46,031 nucleotides of DNA from contig JBBQIR010000009.1 in NCBI GenBank assembly GCA_038325105.1, positions 1 through 46,031 on the forward strand. The letters are read 5' to 3'. This document shows positions 1 to 7,954 of this stretch, piece after piece. The stretch's first letter is position 1. Each line of letters opens with the position of its first letter. Position numbers and translations under genes: made by a program. Under the pieces are notes generated by a model. That model did not search any database. It worked only from the letters and a program-made list of their open reading frames with translations, and was not told where the DNA came from. The DNA comes from WSXY01 sp038325105. Its GTDB lineage: Bacteria > Actinomycetota > Coriobacteriia > Anaerosomatales > Anaerosomataceae.

Positions 1-165
1 GATACAGACCTGCGTCTCTGCAAGTTCTTCGGCCTGTCGAACGGCTACTGGCTGCGCGCGCAGGTTGCCTATGACATAGAGGTTGCTAGGGACGCGCTGT
101 CAGACGCGCTCAAGAAGATCAAGCCGTGGCCGGGTGTTGGCACGAGTCTCGGACATACGGTGTAG
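1..165 (+). CDS. higA: HigA-family antitoxin, C-terminal fragment (cut by window edge)
   Basis: Only the last 54 residues are present, reading from the first base of the window to a TAG. The segment LRLCKFFGLSNGYWLRAQ followed by AYDIEVARD is the typical tail of HigA/VapI-type XRE antitoxins, where a helix-turn-helix domain (here outside the window) is followed by a conserved hydrophobic C-terminal helix region. In known systems HigA neutralises the HigB mRNA interferase encoded just upstream and represses the operon. HigB, if present, would lie before the window. The assignment rests on recognising the family signature; the DNA-binding part cannot be inspected. Confidence 0.75.
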   Translation, partial: DTDLRLCKFFGLSNGYWLRAQVAYDIEVARDALSDALKKIKPWPGVGTSLGHTV

Positions 166-229
166 CTCGGTCTTCTGCCGCTAGGTCAACCCAGTGAGTC
201 GCGCGCCGTTGACGTCACCCTCCTCACAG

Positions 230-247
230 CGTACGGTATTGCGTACG
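230..247 (+). promoter_or_regulatory. Probable YefM operator: two CGTACG palindromes 12 bp apart
   Basis: Two identical hexamer palindromes, CGTACG, start at 230 and 242 and so lie 12 bp centre to centre, ending 14 bp before the antitoxin start codon. In E. coli the yefM-yoeB operator has paired palindromes with TGTACA cores at a comparable spacing, bound by YefM or the YefM-YoeB complex. The placement here fits autorepression. The palindromes and spacing are seen directly; the role is inferred. Confidence 0.5.
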
Positions 248-261
248 TGAAGGGAGTCGTC

Positions 262-504
262 ATGAACAACATCACCGCCACCGAGGCTCGAAAACAGCTC
301 TACAGCCTCGTTGACCGCGTCCAGGAATCGCACGAACCGGTCTGGATCACTGGAAAGCGCGGCAGTGCCGTTCTGGTTTCCGAGGAGGATTGGCGGGCCG
401 TTCAAGAGACGCTCTACCTGGTCTCGGTCCCGGGCATGCGCGAGTCGATTCTCGAGGGCATCGCCACGCCGACCGGCGAACTCGAGAGTGAGCTCGACTG
501 GTGA
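262..504 (+). CDS. yefM: YefM/Phd-family antitoxin
   Basis: An 80-residue protein beginning MNNITATEARKQLYSLVDRV, the standard YefM/Phd DNA-binding N-terminus, followed by a stretch including WITGKRGSAVLVSEEDW and an acidic C-terminal tail that would wrap the toxin. The ATG at 262 is preferred over a GTG five codons upstream because AGGGAG sits 6 nt before it and the family starts there. The gene overlaps the toxin gene by 4 nt (GTGA), so the two are translationally coupled. YefM binds and neutralises YoeB and represses its own operon through the upstream palindromes. Confidence 0.9.
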   Translation: MNNITATEARKQLYSLVDRVQESHEPVWITGKRGSAVLVSEEDWRAVQETLYLVSVPGMRESILEGIATPTGELESELDW

Positions 505-764
505 AGTGGCGTCTCGTCTACACGAAGGCCGCGCAGAAGGATGCGAGGCTGATCGCCGCCGCGGGACTCAAGTCGAAGGCACGCGTGCTGCTCGACGCGA
601 TCGAGGCCGACTCGAATCACTCGCCACCGCCGTTCGAGAGGCTGGTCGGTGACCTGAACGGGGCGCTCTCGCGGCGCATCAACATCCACCACCGTCTGGT
701 GTATCAAGTTCTCGAGGATGAGCGCATCGTGAAGGTGCTTCGCATGTGGAGTCACTATGAGTAG
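501..764 (+). CDS. yoeB: YoeB/Txe-family toxin (ribosome-dependent mRNA endonuclease)
   Basis: An 87-residue protein with the RelE-fold YoeB pattern: start MKWRLVYTKAAQKDA, a central GDLNGALSRRINIHHRLVYQV, and the terminal RMWSHYE. Members of this family cleave mRNA in the ribosomal A site. The Arg-Arg-Ile-Asn/His-His-Arg-Leu-Val-Tyr block and the C-terminal His-Tyr correspond to the catalytic and substrate-binding region. It starts with GTG overlapping the antitoxin stop. Length and all key residues look intact, so the toxin is probably functional. The pair sits just upstream of the heat-shock regulator hrcA but is separated from it by about 90 bp. Confidence 0.9.
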   Translation: MKWRLVYTKAAQKDARLIAAAGLKSKARVLLDAIEADSNHSPPPFERLVGDLNGALSRRINIHHRLVYQVLEDERIVKVLRMWSHYE

Positions 765-813
765 GGGCGAGCCCCCGTCCTCGCCCCGTTTCCCTCCCGC
801 GTGATACCATCGT

Positions 814-840
814 TTGGCACTCGCACGTGCTGAGTGCCAA
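814..840 (+). promoter_or_regulatory. CIRCE element (HrcA operator)
   Basis: A perfect inverted repeat, TTGGCACTC-N9-GAGTGCCAA, matches the CIRCE consensus (TTAGCACTC-N9-GAGTGCTAA) with one compensated change per arm. It ends 15 bp before the hrcA start codon and 3 bp before the Shine-Dalgarno AGGAG. HrcA binds CIRCE and represses class I heat-shock genes, so hrcA-dnaJ is almost certainly autoregulated. Confidence 0.95.
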
Positions 841-855
841 CGTAGGAGTACCCGC

Positions 856-1878
856 ATGCTGAACGAACGCCGGCGCGCTGTTCTCGCCGCACTCGTCGAT
901 GAATATGTGAGCACCACCCAGCCGGTCGGCTCCAAGGTCCTCGTGGAGCGGCATCGTTTGGGCTGCTCGCCTGCGACCGTACGGGCCGAGCTCGCCGCGC
1001 TCGAAGACAGCGGGTTCCTGTTGCAGCCGCACGTCTCGGCGGGGCGCGTGCCCACCGACACCGGTTACCGCGCGTTCGTCGACGACGTCCACGAGCGCAT
1101 CGGCGCCCTTGGCCTCAGCACCGAGGAGGTCGGCAGCATCCACACCGCGTACGACGCGCTCGAGCACGAACTCGGCGACGTGATGCGCGAGACGTCGGTG
1201 CTGCTGTCGCGCTTCACCAACTACGTCGCCGTTGTGGCCGCGCCCGCGCTCCGTCGCGCGCGCATCCGACGTGTCTCGGTCGTACCGCTTGCCGAGCGGC
1301 GCGCGCTTGTCGTGGTCGTCACCGACTCGGGGCAGGTCGCGAACCGCACGCTCGACCTGGACGTGTCAGTCCCCGATGATACCCTCGGCGAAGTGGAGCG
1401 ATACCTCACCGCGATCCTCGAGGACAAGGTCGGCGAGCAGATCGTCACCATCCGCGACGACGCGTCCACGCAGGGCGATGCTTTCGCGCGCGCCACGCTC
1501 CAGGTGCTCGACGAGGTCGTCGACTGCCTCAAAGAAGCCGATGAGGACCGCGTGCTCACCGGCGGTGTCTCGGCACTGCTCGCGCAGCCCGAGCTCGCGA
1601 ATCCGGACGTTGCCCGGCCGCTCGTGGAGCTGCTGGAAGATGGCCTCACGATGCTGAAGGTCCTCTCGGATGTCATGCATTCGGGCGGCGTGGCGGTGCG
1701 CATCGGGCATGAGAATCCCGTGAGTGCGCTCGGCGGCATGAGCTTCGTGGCAAGCCCGTACGGCAACTCGGAGCACATCGGCGTGGTCGGCGTCATCGGT
1801 CCGACCCGCATGGATTACCCCCGCGCGATCACCACGGTTCGAACCGTGGCCGATACCCTCACCGACGTTCTCGGCTAG
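856..1878 (+). CDS. hrcA: Heat-inducible transcription repressor HrcA
   Basis: A 340-residue protein of normal family length. The N-terminus (MLNERRRAVLAALVDEYVST) and the segment GSKVLVERHRLGCSPATVR form the winged-helix DNA-binding domain, followed by SAGRVPTDTGYRAFVD, the conserved HrcA linker. The rest is the GAF-like dimerisation domain ending in GPTRMDYPRAITTV, a family signature. The start is the ATG preceded by AGGAG 7 nt upstream; an in-frame upstream ATG at 814 would lie inside the CIRCE operator and is rejected. HrcA represses heat-shock genes via CIRCE and depends on GroEL for activity. dnaJ follows after 13 nt. Confidence 0.96.
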   Translation: MLNERRRAVLAALVDEYVSTTQPVGSKVLVERHRLGCSPATVRAELAALEDSGFLLQPHVSAGRVPTDTGYRAFVDDVHERIGALGLSTEEVGSIHTAYDALEHELGDVMRETSVLLSRFTNYVAVVAAPALRRARIRRVSVVPLAERRALVVVVTDSGQVANRTLDLDVSVPDDTLGEVERYLTAILEDKVGEQIVTIRDDASTQGDAFARATLQVLDEVVDCLKEADEDRVLTGGVSALLAQPELANPDVARPLVELLEDGLTMLKVLSDVMHSGGVAVRIGHENPVSALGGMSFVASPYGNSEHIGVVGVIGPTRMDYPRAITTVRTVADTLTDVLG

Positions 1879-1891
1879 AACAGGAGCCCAC

Positions 1892-3004
1892 GTGTCAGTC
1901 GACTACTACCAGGTCCTCGGCGTGTCGAAAGACGCATCCGCCGAGGAGATCAAGAAGGCCTTCCGCAAGAAGGCGCACGAGACGCATCCCGACGTTTCCG
2001 ACGGCGAGCATGCCGAGGACGAATTCAAGAGTATCAACGAGGCGTATGAAGTGCTCTCGGACGACTCGAAGCGAGCGATGTACGACCAGTACGGCACCGC
2101 GGACCCAAGCCAGGTCGGGTACGGCAACGGCTACGGCGATGTCGGTGACGTCTTCGGCGGCTTTGAGGACATCTTCTCGGTGTTCATGGGCGGCATGGGT
2201 GGTGGCGGTCGCCAACGCGTGAACCTTGAGGGCCGCGACATGCGGGCGCAGGTCATCATCACGCTCAAGGAGGCCGCGACCGGCGTCGAGAAGGACATGT
2301 CCGTCACGCGCACAGGGCCGTGCGGCACGTGCAACGCCAGCGGTGCGGCGCCCGGCGGGACCGCCAAGACGTGTCCGCAGTGCGGCGGCACCGGCCAGCG
2401 TCGGACGCAGCGGCGCACGATTCTCGGTGTTATGGAGTCGCTCGCGCCGTGCGAGGCGTGCGGGGCGACCGGCTCAATCGTCGACCCGCCATGCCCCACG
2501 TGTGCGGGCGAGGGGCGAACGCGTGTGACCGAGACGGTGCGCGTGAGCGTGCCTGCGGGCATCGCTGACGGACAGGGACTTCGCGTGACCGAGCGTGGCG
2601 AGGCAGGCGTTCGTGGTGCTCGCGCAGGCGACCTGCTCGTGACCGTTCGGGTGAAGGAACACGAGACACTTCATCGCGAGGGCGACGATCTCCACGCGAT
2701 GGCAGCCATCAACATCGCGCAGGCGTCGCTCGGCGATACGATCAAGGTCGCGGGACTCTTCGGCGAGGAGGACATCGAGATTCGCGCCGGCGTGCAGAAC
2801 AGCGAGAACGTCCGCGTGAAGGGCAAAGGCATGCCGCGTGCGCGCGGCGGCACGGGCGACCTCATCGTGCACCTGCGCGTCGACGTCCCGAAGAAGCTCA
2901 ACAAGAAGCAGCGCGAACTGCTGCGCGAATTCGGCGAGTCGCTCGGCACCGGCAAGGGTGCGCCCACCAAGCTCGAGCGTCTCAAAGACTGGCTCGGCGC
3001 ATAA
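1892..3004 (+). CDS. dnaJ: Chaperone DnaJ (type I Hsp40)
   Basis: A 370-residue type I DnaJ, the co-chaperone that stimulates DnaK ATPase and delivers unfolded clients. It has a J domain with HPD at residues 32-34, a Gly/Phe-rich linker around 76-106, four zinc-binding CxxC motifs (Cys144/147, 161/164, 187/190, 201/204), and the two-part client-binding region ending before a C-terminal dimerisation segment. The zinc motifs deviate slightly from CxxCxGxG at the first (CGTCNASG) and third (CEACGATG), but all eight cysteines are kept. GTG start with AGGAG 5 nt upstream. It is co-transcribed with hrcA; grpE and dnaK are not in the window. Confidence 0.97.
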   Translation: MSVDYYQVLGVSKDASAEEIKKAFRKKAHETHPDVSDGEHAEDEFKSINEAYEVLSDDSKRAMYDQYGTADPSQVGYGNGYGDVGDVFGGFEDIFSVFMGGMGGGGRQRVNLEGRDMRAQVIITLKEAATGVEKDMSVTRTGPCGTCNASGAAPGGTAKTCPQCGGTGQRRTQRRTILGVMESLAPCEACGATGSIVDPPCPTCAGEGRTRVTETVRVSVPAGIADGQGLRVTERGEAGVRGARAGDLLVTVRVKEHETLHREGDDLHAMAAINIAQASLGDTIKVAGLFGEEDIEIRAGVQNSENVRVKGKGMPRARGGTGDLIVHLRVDVPKKLNKKQRELLREFGESLGTGKGAPTKLERLKDWLGA

Positions 3005-3006
3005 GC

Positions 3007-3774
3007 GTGGCCGGTCACCGGTTCTTCCTCGAGGGTGCGATTCCCGAGAGTGGCGCGCTGCCGCTCTCGGAAAGCGATCTGCACCACCTGCGTGACGTGC
3101 TGCGGCTTGGCGTGGGCGACACCGTCGTCGCTGTCGGTGATGACGGCTCGTCTGCTGTCGTGCGTCTCACTTCCGTGACACCTGAGATTGCGACCGCGAC
3201 GGTGATCGAGCGGCTGCCTGCAGCGGTCATGCCGCGCGTCGTGCTCGTGCAGGGCCTCGCTAAGGGCGAGAAGATGGATACCGTCATCCGCCAGGCGACT
3301 GAACTCGGCGTCGAACGCATCGTGCCGCTGTCGACGTCGCGCTCGGTCGTGCGGCTCGACCCGGCGAAGGCGGCTGTTCGCGCCGCGCGCTGGCGTCGCG
3401 TTGCAGCCGAGGCCGCGAAGCAGTCGCAGCGCACATCGGTGCCGGAGGTTTCGGAGCTCACCGACATCCTCGACCTTGAGGCCGCTCTCGCAGGCGTCGC
3501 GTGCACGCTCGTGGCCTGGGAGGACGCCGATGGCGCTCCCGGCATCGGCGAGGCGCTCGCGGACGCCGGCATCGTGCCGAAAGCGTCCGTCGCGATCGTC
3601 GTCGGCCCCGAAGGCGGCTTCTCGGCCGAGGAGGTCGCGACGCTCGTAGCCGCGGGCGCCAGAGTCGTCTCGCTCGGTCCCACCGTGCTTCGCACCGAGA
3701 CAGCCGGTGTCGTTGCTGCCGCCATCGTGCTCTACGAGCGCGGCGGCCTTGGAAGGGACGTTTCCCGTGGCTGA
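3007..3774 (+). CDS. rsmE: 16S rRNA (uracil-1498-N3)-methyltransferase RsmE
   Basis: A 255-residue SPOUT-class methyltransferase that methylates N3 of U1498 in 16S rRNA using S-adenosylmethionine. An N-terminal PUA-like domain (about 1-70) precedes the trefoil-knot domain. Diagnostic motifs are KGEKMDTVIRQATELGV (86-102), VGPEGGFS (199-206) and LGPTVLRTETA (223-233), the last forming the knot and cofactor site. GTG start 2 nt after the dnaJ stop. The 3' end overlaps mtaB by 8 nt, consistent with one operon. The dnaJ-(prmA)-rsmE-mtaB order is common; prmA is absent here. Confidence 0.95.
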   Translation: MAGHRFFLEGAIPESGALPLSESDLHHLRDVLRLGVGDTVVAVGDDGSSAVVRLTSVTPEIATATVIERLPAAVMPRVVLVQGLAKGEKMDTVIRQATELGVERIVPLSTSRSVVRLDPAKAAVRAARWRRVAAEAAKQSQRTSVPEVSELTDILDLEAALAGVACTLVAWEDADGAPGIGEALADAGIVPKASVAIVVGPEGGFSAEEVATLVAAGARVVSLGPTVLRTETAGVVAAAIVLYERGGLGRDVSRG

Positions 3775-5056
3775 GACCCCGCACGTCGCACGCGTCGCAT
3801 TCAAGACGCTTGGCTGCAAGGTCAACCAGGTCGAGGCCGAGCAGATCGCGGCCGAGCTCCTCGGCAGTGCGGTCGAGCTTGCGGCTGACGTCGAAGCGGA
3901 CGTCATCGTCATCAACACCTGTACGGTGACCGCCGAGGCCGATCACAAGGCGCGCAAGGCGGTCAGGCACGCTCACGGTTTGCCGCAGGAGCCTGCGGTC
4001 GTCGTGACCGGCTGCCTCGCTGCGCTCGACGCCGGGGGGCTCGAGGCGCTTGGCGAGCGGGTCGTCGTCGAAGCCGACAAGTCGGCCGTTGCCACGCGGG
4101 TCGCCGCGCTGCTTGCGGACCGTGCGCTCGTGCCCGCCGCCACTGCCGCCGATGCCGCACCCGCGCCCCGCGCCGGCCGCGGCTTCCACACCCGCGCTAT
4201 GGTGAAGATCGAAGACGGCTGCGACAACTACTGCGCATACTGCATCGTGCCGTTTGCGCGCGGCAACCCGCGCTCGACGCCGCTCGCCGACATCATCGCC
4301 GAGGTCGAAGCGCTTGTCGCCGCCGGCGTGAACGAGGTTGTCCTCACCGGCATCAACATCGGCCGCTACGATGACTCCGGCGCCGATCTGCCCGCACTCA
4401 TCGAAGCCATCGCCGCAACCGGCATCCCGCGCATCAGGCTCTCCAGCATCGAGCCGCCGGATGTCGACGCCCGATTCCTCGAGGTCGTGTCAGCCACGCC
4501 GGCGTTCTGCCGGCAGTTGCACATCCCGCTGCAATCGGGTAGCGACCGCACACTGACCGAGATGGGCCGCCACTACACGGTAGCCGGCTACGTCTCTACC
4601 GTCGCCCGTGCCCGGGAGGCGCTGCCTGGTCTTGCGCTCACGACCGACGTACTCGTCGGCTTCCCCGGCGAGACCGACGCCGACGCCACCGAGACGTTCG
4701 GCCTGCTCAAGCGTATCGGCTTTGCGAAGCTGCACGTCTTCCGCTACTCGGCGCGCCCGGGCACGATCGCCGCCAAACGCGACGACCGCGTTACGCCCGC
4801 AGCAAGCGCGACCCGCGCCGAACGCGTACGCATCCGGGGTGAGCACATGCGAGATCAGCACCTGACAGCGCAGGTGGGCACCCTCGTGGAGGTGCTCGTG
4901 GAGCGGGTGAGCGAGGACGGTGTCGCGGCCGGCATGGCACGCGACGGCTCGCGCGTCCGCGTGTCCGTCGATCCCGCGGTCTGTACTCCCGGCTCACTCG
5001 TGAGCGCGCGCATCACGGGGGTCGAAGGTGCGAATCTCCTCGGCACGGAGGCATGA
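3767..5056 (+). CDS. mtaB: tRNA t6A37 methylthiotransferase MtaB
   Basis: A 429-residue radical-SAM methylthiotransferase converting N6-threonylcarbamoyladenosine-37 of tRNA to ms2t6A. The N-terminal MTTase domain holds three conserved Fe-S cysteines (Cys17 in TLGCKVNQVE, Cys52, Cys83). The radical-SAM cluster is CDNYCAYC (Cys152/156/159), and a C-terminal TRAM domain begins near GTLVEVLVERV. GTG at 3767 is chosen because it follows GAAGGGA and matches the family N-terminus; the frame is open further upstream but only inside rsmE. The linker at 120-140 is Ala/Pro-rich. MtaB rather than MiaB or RimO is favoured by KVNQVE and CTVTAEADHKARK. Confidence 0.93.
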   Translation: MAETPHVARVAFKTLGCKVNQVEAEQIAAELLGSAVELAADVEADVIVINTCTVTAEADHKARKAVRHAHGLPQEPAVVVTGCLAALDAGGLEALGERVVVEADKSAVATRVAALLADRALVPAATAADAAPAPRAGRGFHTRAMVKIEDGCDNYCAYCIVPFARGNPRSTPLADIIAEVEALVAAGVNEVVLTGINIGRYDDSGADLPALIEAIAATGIPRIRLSSIEPPDVDARFLEVVSATPAFCRQLHIPLQSGSDRTLTEMGRHYTVAGYVSTVARAREALPGLALTTDVLVGFPGETDADATETFGLLKRIGFAKLHVFRYSARPGTIAAKRDDRVTPAASATRAERVRIRGEHMRDQHLTAQVGTLVEVLVERVSEDGVAAGMARDGSRVRVSVDPAVCTPGSLVSARITGVEGANLLGTEA

Positions 5057-5058
5057 TT

Positions 5059-5091
5059 CCCGCAGGAAGCGGGTAGCGTGCGTGGTAGAAT
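5059..5091 (+). promoter_or_regulatory. Weak hairpin and -10-like TAGAAT before phoH
   Basis: Directly after the mtaB stop is a 5-bp stem (CCCGC-AGGAA-GCGGG, 5059-5073) without a T-run, followed by TAGAAT at 5086-5091. The same -10 hexamer occurs before hppA and dnaG in this window. No convincing -35 is seen. This may be a start point for the phoH operon; the 69-nt gap is the first real break after hrcA. Confidence 0.3.
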
Positions 5092-5125
5092 CGGGCAGTC
5101 GAGACACTAGGAGGCGAAGCCGCTC

Positions 5126-6100
5126 GTGGTGAACCCCACACAGGTCCGTTTGATTGTTCCGCCGGATATCAACATGGTCGACCTCCTCGGTGAGGGCGAT
5201 CATCTCCTGAAACTCATAGAGGACCAGTTCGAGTCCGAGATTGCCGTTCGAGGCAACGAGATCACCATCACCGGAGACGTGAGCGAGGCTCAAGGTGTCT
5301 CGGCTGTCTTTAGCGAGCTCATCACGCTCGTGGGCAAGGGCGAGCATCTCACGCCCGACAGCCTCGACCGCGCGATCGACATGCTCAAGCGCGGCGAGTG
5401 CAGCCCCTCCACTGTGTTCTCGGATGTCGTGCTTACGCACCGAGGCAAGAGCATCCGCCCGAAAACCGCAGGCCAGAAGCACTACGTCGATGCGATTCGG
5501 AAGAACACGGTCACGTTCGGTATCGGCCCGGCCGGTACCGGCAAGACGTACCTTGCCATGGCGATGGCCGTCGACGCGCTCCACAAGAAGGAAGTCGGCC
5601 GCATCATCCTCACTCGTCCGGCCGTCGAGGCGGGGGAGAAGCTCGGCTTCCTGCCGGGCACCCTCTACGAGAAGGTCGACCCGTACCTGCGACCGCTCTA
5701 CGACGCGCTGTTCGACATGATGGATATCGAGCAATCAACGATGCTCACCGAGAAGGGCGTCATCGAAGTCGCACCGCTCGCGTTCATGCGCGGACGCACC
5801 CTGAACGACTCGTTCATCATCCTCGACGAGGCGCAGAACACCACGCCCGAGCAGATGAAGATGTTCCTCACGCGCCTCGGCTTCGGTAGCAAGGTCGTCG
5901 TGACCGGCGATATCACCCAGACGGACCTCATCGGCGGTATGTCGGGCCTCATGCAGGTCCGCAACATCCTCGACAAGGTGGCCGACGTTGCATTCGTGGA
6001 ACTCACACCACGCGACGTCGTGCGTCACCGGCTCGTCCAGCGGATCGTTACCGCCTACAGCGAGTTCGAGGAGGCGAGGGCTGCGGCCCGCGATGCCTAG
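5126..6100 (+). CDS. phoH: PhoH-family ATPase (PhoH-like protein)
   Basis: A 324-residue PhoH-like P-loop protein, a family linked to RNA metabolism and found next to ybeY in many bacteria. Residues 1-110 carry an N-terminal KH-like segment. The ATPase core has Walker A GPAGTGKT (134-141) and Walker B FIILDEAQNTT (230-240), with the family signature RPAVEAGEKLGFLPG (164-178). Start choice lies between adjacent GTG codons at 5126 and 5129, both downstream of AGGAGG. The stop overlaps the next gene by 8 nt. phoH, the HD phosphohydrolase, ybeY and dgkA run as one unit, as in Firmicutes. Confidence 0.93.
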   Translation: MVNPTQVRLIVPPDINMVDLLGEGDHLLKLIEDQFESEIAVRGNEITITGDVSEAQGVSAVFSELITLVGKGEHLTPDSLDRAIDMLKRGECSPSTVFSDVVLTHRGKSIRPKTAGQKHYVDAIRKNTVTFGIGPAGTGKTYLAMAMAVDALHKKEVGRIILTRPAVEAGEKLGFLPGTLYEKVDPYLRPLYDALFDMMDIEQSTMLTEKGVIEVAPLAFMRGRTLNDSFIILDEAQNTTPEQMKMFLTRLGFGSKVVVTGDITQTDLIGGMSGLMQVRNILDKVADVAFVELTPRDVVRHRLVQRIVTAYSEFEEARAAARDA

Positions 6101-7541
6101 TCTGCTCGACAGGATTGAGCGTCTCTGGCCGAGAGAAGGGGTTTTTGCGACCTCCTCGGGACAGCGCGCCATGCTCGGGATCGGCACGGCGATTCTCGCG
6201 GTTCTGCCGTTCGCGTTCACGAGTCGCGCGACGACCGCGTTCGCGGACATCGTTCTCGTGATGATGCTCGTGTACGTGGGCGGGCTCTACCTGCGCCGCA
6301 ACGAGCACGACGTGTGGGCGCGCCTCCGTGACCTGGCCATACTCTCGGTGCTCGTTCTCGGCGTTGTGTACGGATCCTGGATTGCCATAACACTTCTTCC
6401 CGGGGTGCCGCCGTACGTGCTGCCGCTTCCGCTTGCGCCGATTCTCGCTACGCTGCTTCTCAACCCGCGGGTTGGGATTCTCGTGGCAGTGGCGGGTGTC
6501 GGCATCGGCGTGCTGCTCGGCATCCTCGACGGCGCGCACGTCGTGGGCTCGCTCCTCGCATGTGCGGCCGGCGTCACGGCTATGGGCGTCATCGGCGAGC
6601 GCTCGCGGCTTATCTCGGCCGGTGGGCTCGTCGTTGCGGTCACCGGCGGTGCCGCCCTCGGGGCGACGATCATCGAGGGTGGAGGGGTGGAGGCGGCCGC
6701 TCTTGCTGGCGGGCTCGGGCTCGTAGGCGGCGCGGTCACGATCATCCTGATGCTCGGGCTGCTGCCGGTCTTCGAACTCGTCTTCGGCGTCACCACCGAC
6801 GTCCGTCTGCTCGAACTTGCCAACCCGGGACATCCGCTCCTCAAGCGGCTCATGATGGAGGCGCCCGGCACGTACAGCCACTCCGTCATGACGGGCAACC
6901 TCGCCGAGACGGCCGCGCAAAGCATCGGCGCGAATGCGCTGCTGGCGCGCGTCGGCGCCTACTACCACGATGTCGGCAAGATCCTGCGGCCCGCCTTCTT
7001 CATCGAGAACCAGGCCGGCGCTCAGAACCCGCACGACAACACCACGCCGTCCCTCTCGGCGCTCATCATCACCGCGCACGTCCGCGAGGGTGTCGAACTC
7101 GCGCAGCAGTACCGGATCCCGCAGGAGATCGTCGATATCGTGAAGCAGCATCACGGCACGTCGATGGTGACGTACTTCTACAACAAGGCCGCAGCCGGCG
7201 GCGGTCCCGTGTACGAAGCGGACTTCCGCTATGCCGGTGAGCGGCCGGGCACACGCGAGGCCGCCCTCGTCATGCTCGCCGACAGCGCCGAGGCTGCCGT
7301 GCGTGCGACTGTGAAGCCGACACCGCCGCGCATCGAGGAAACCGTCCGCAAGGTCATCGCCGGCAAGCTCGCCGATCACCAACTTGACCTGGCGAATCTC
7401 ACGCTCGTAGAGATCGAGCACATCACGACCGTGTATACGAAGATGCTTGCGAGCGTGTATCACCCGCGTATCGACTACAACGAGATGATGGTCAGGAAGG
7501 AGAGCCATGCAGGTCAGCATCACGAGCCATCGCGAACCTGA
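6093..7541 (+). CDS. 7TM-HD family phosphohydrolase (PgpH/YqfF type, lacks extracellular domain)
   Basis: A 482-residue membrane protein related to PgpH/YqfF, whose characterised members hydrolyse c-di-AMP. Seven hydrophobic segments lie between about residues 27 and 232. The cytoplasmic HD domain follows, with His263 (YSHSVMTGNL), His292-Asp293 (AYYHDVGK) and His353-His354 (KQHHGTS) as likely metal ligands. Typical PgpH proteins are around 700 residues, with a large extracellular domain between the first membrane helix and the rest; here that domain is missing, and only about 25 residues precede the first helix of the seven. The ATG at 6093 overlaps the phoH stop and is preferred over an earlier in-frame ATG inside phoH. 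It overlaps ybeY by 35 nt. Confidence 0.88.
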   Translation: MPSLLDRIERLWPREGVFATSSGQRAMLGIGTAILAVLPFAFTSRATTAFADIVLVMMLVYVGGLYLRRNEHDVWARLRDLAILSVLVLGVVYGSWIAITLLPGVPPYVLPLPLAPILATLLLNPRVGILVAVAGVGIGVLLGILDGAHVVGSLLACAAGVTAMGVIGERSRLISAGGLVVAVTGGAALGATIIEGGGVEAAALAGGLGLVGGAVTIILMLGLLPVFELVFGVTTDVRLLELANPGHPLLKRLMMEAPGTYSHSVMTGNLAETAAQSIGANALLARVGAYYHDVGKILRPAFFIENQAGAQNPHDNTTPSLSALIITAHVREGVELAQQYRIPQEIVDIVKQHHGTSMVTYFYNKAAAGGGPVYEADFRYAGERPGTREAALVMLADSAEAAVRATVKPTPPRIEETVRKVIAGKLADHQLDLANLTLVEIEHITTVYTKMLASVYHPRIDYNEMMVRKESHAGQHHEPSRT

Positions 7542-7950
7542 GCCGCTCAACTTCGAGGCGTTCGAGCGCCTGGCGGTCTTTGCGCTCAAACTCGAAGCGG
7601 CTCCGGAGCTTTCCGAGCTCTCGATCGCGCTCGTCGACGACGACGAGATGGCACACCTGAACGAGCAGTACCGGGGCATCGCGAGTCCGACCGACGTGCT
7701 CTCGTTCGGCTGCGACGACCCCTGCGTGTCCGTTGGTGACGAGCCGATCATGCTCGGCGACGTCATCATCGCTCCGGCTGTGGCCGAGCGTCAGGCGGCC
7801 GAGCTTGGTACGACGATCGAATCGGAGCTCAATCTGCTCCTCGTACACGGCATCTTGCATCTCCTCGGCTACGATCACGAGGCCGATGAGGACGCCGCTG
7901 CGATGCAGGCCCGCGAGGTAGTCGTACTCGACGCCTACTCGGCCGAGTAG
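7507..7950 (+). CDS. ybeY: Endoribonuclease YbeY (16S rRNA maturation)
   Basis: A 147-residue zinc metalloprotein of the UPF0054/YbeY family, needed for 16S rRNA 3'-end processing and ribosome quality control. The zinc motif HGILHLLGYDH (His114, His118, His124) is complete, and SPTDVLSFG near residue 60 is the other family hallmark. AGGAG stands 5 nt before the ATG, and the gene starts inside the end of the phosphohydrolase gene, so the two are likely translationally coupled. dgkA follows 4 nt after its stop. Confidence 0.96.
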   Translation: MQVSITSHREPEPLNFEAFERLAVFALKLEAAPELSELSIALVDDDEMAHLNEQYRGIASPTDVLSFGCDDPCVSVGDEPIMLGDVIIAPAVAERQAAELGTTIESELNLLLVHGILHLLGYDHEADEDAAAMQAREVVVLDAYSAE

Positions 7951-7954
7951 CGCG

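Noticed and set aside
814..855. Upstream in-frame ATG at 814 as the start of hrcA
   Set aside because: It lies inside the CIRCE operator and upstream of the AGGAG site; the added residues do not resemble HrcA.
6048..7769. Long open frame on the minus strand opposite the HD phosphohydrolase gene
   Set aside because: It mirrors a well-supported gene in high-GC DNA, has no family resemblance, and no ribosome site of note. The same applies to minus-strand frames at 17866-19050, 22821-24323 and 38240-39565.
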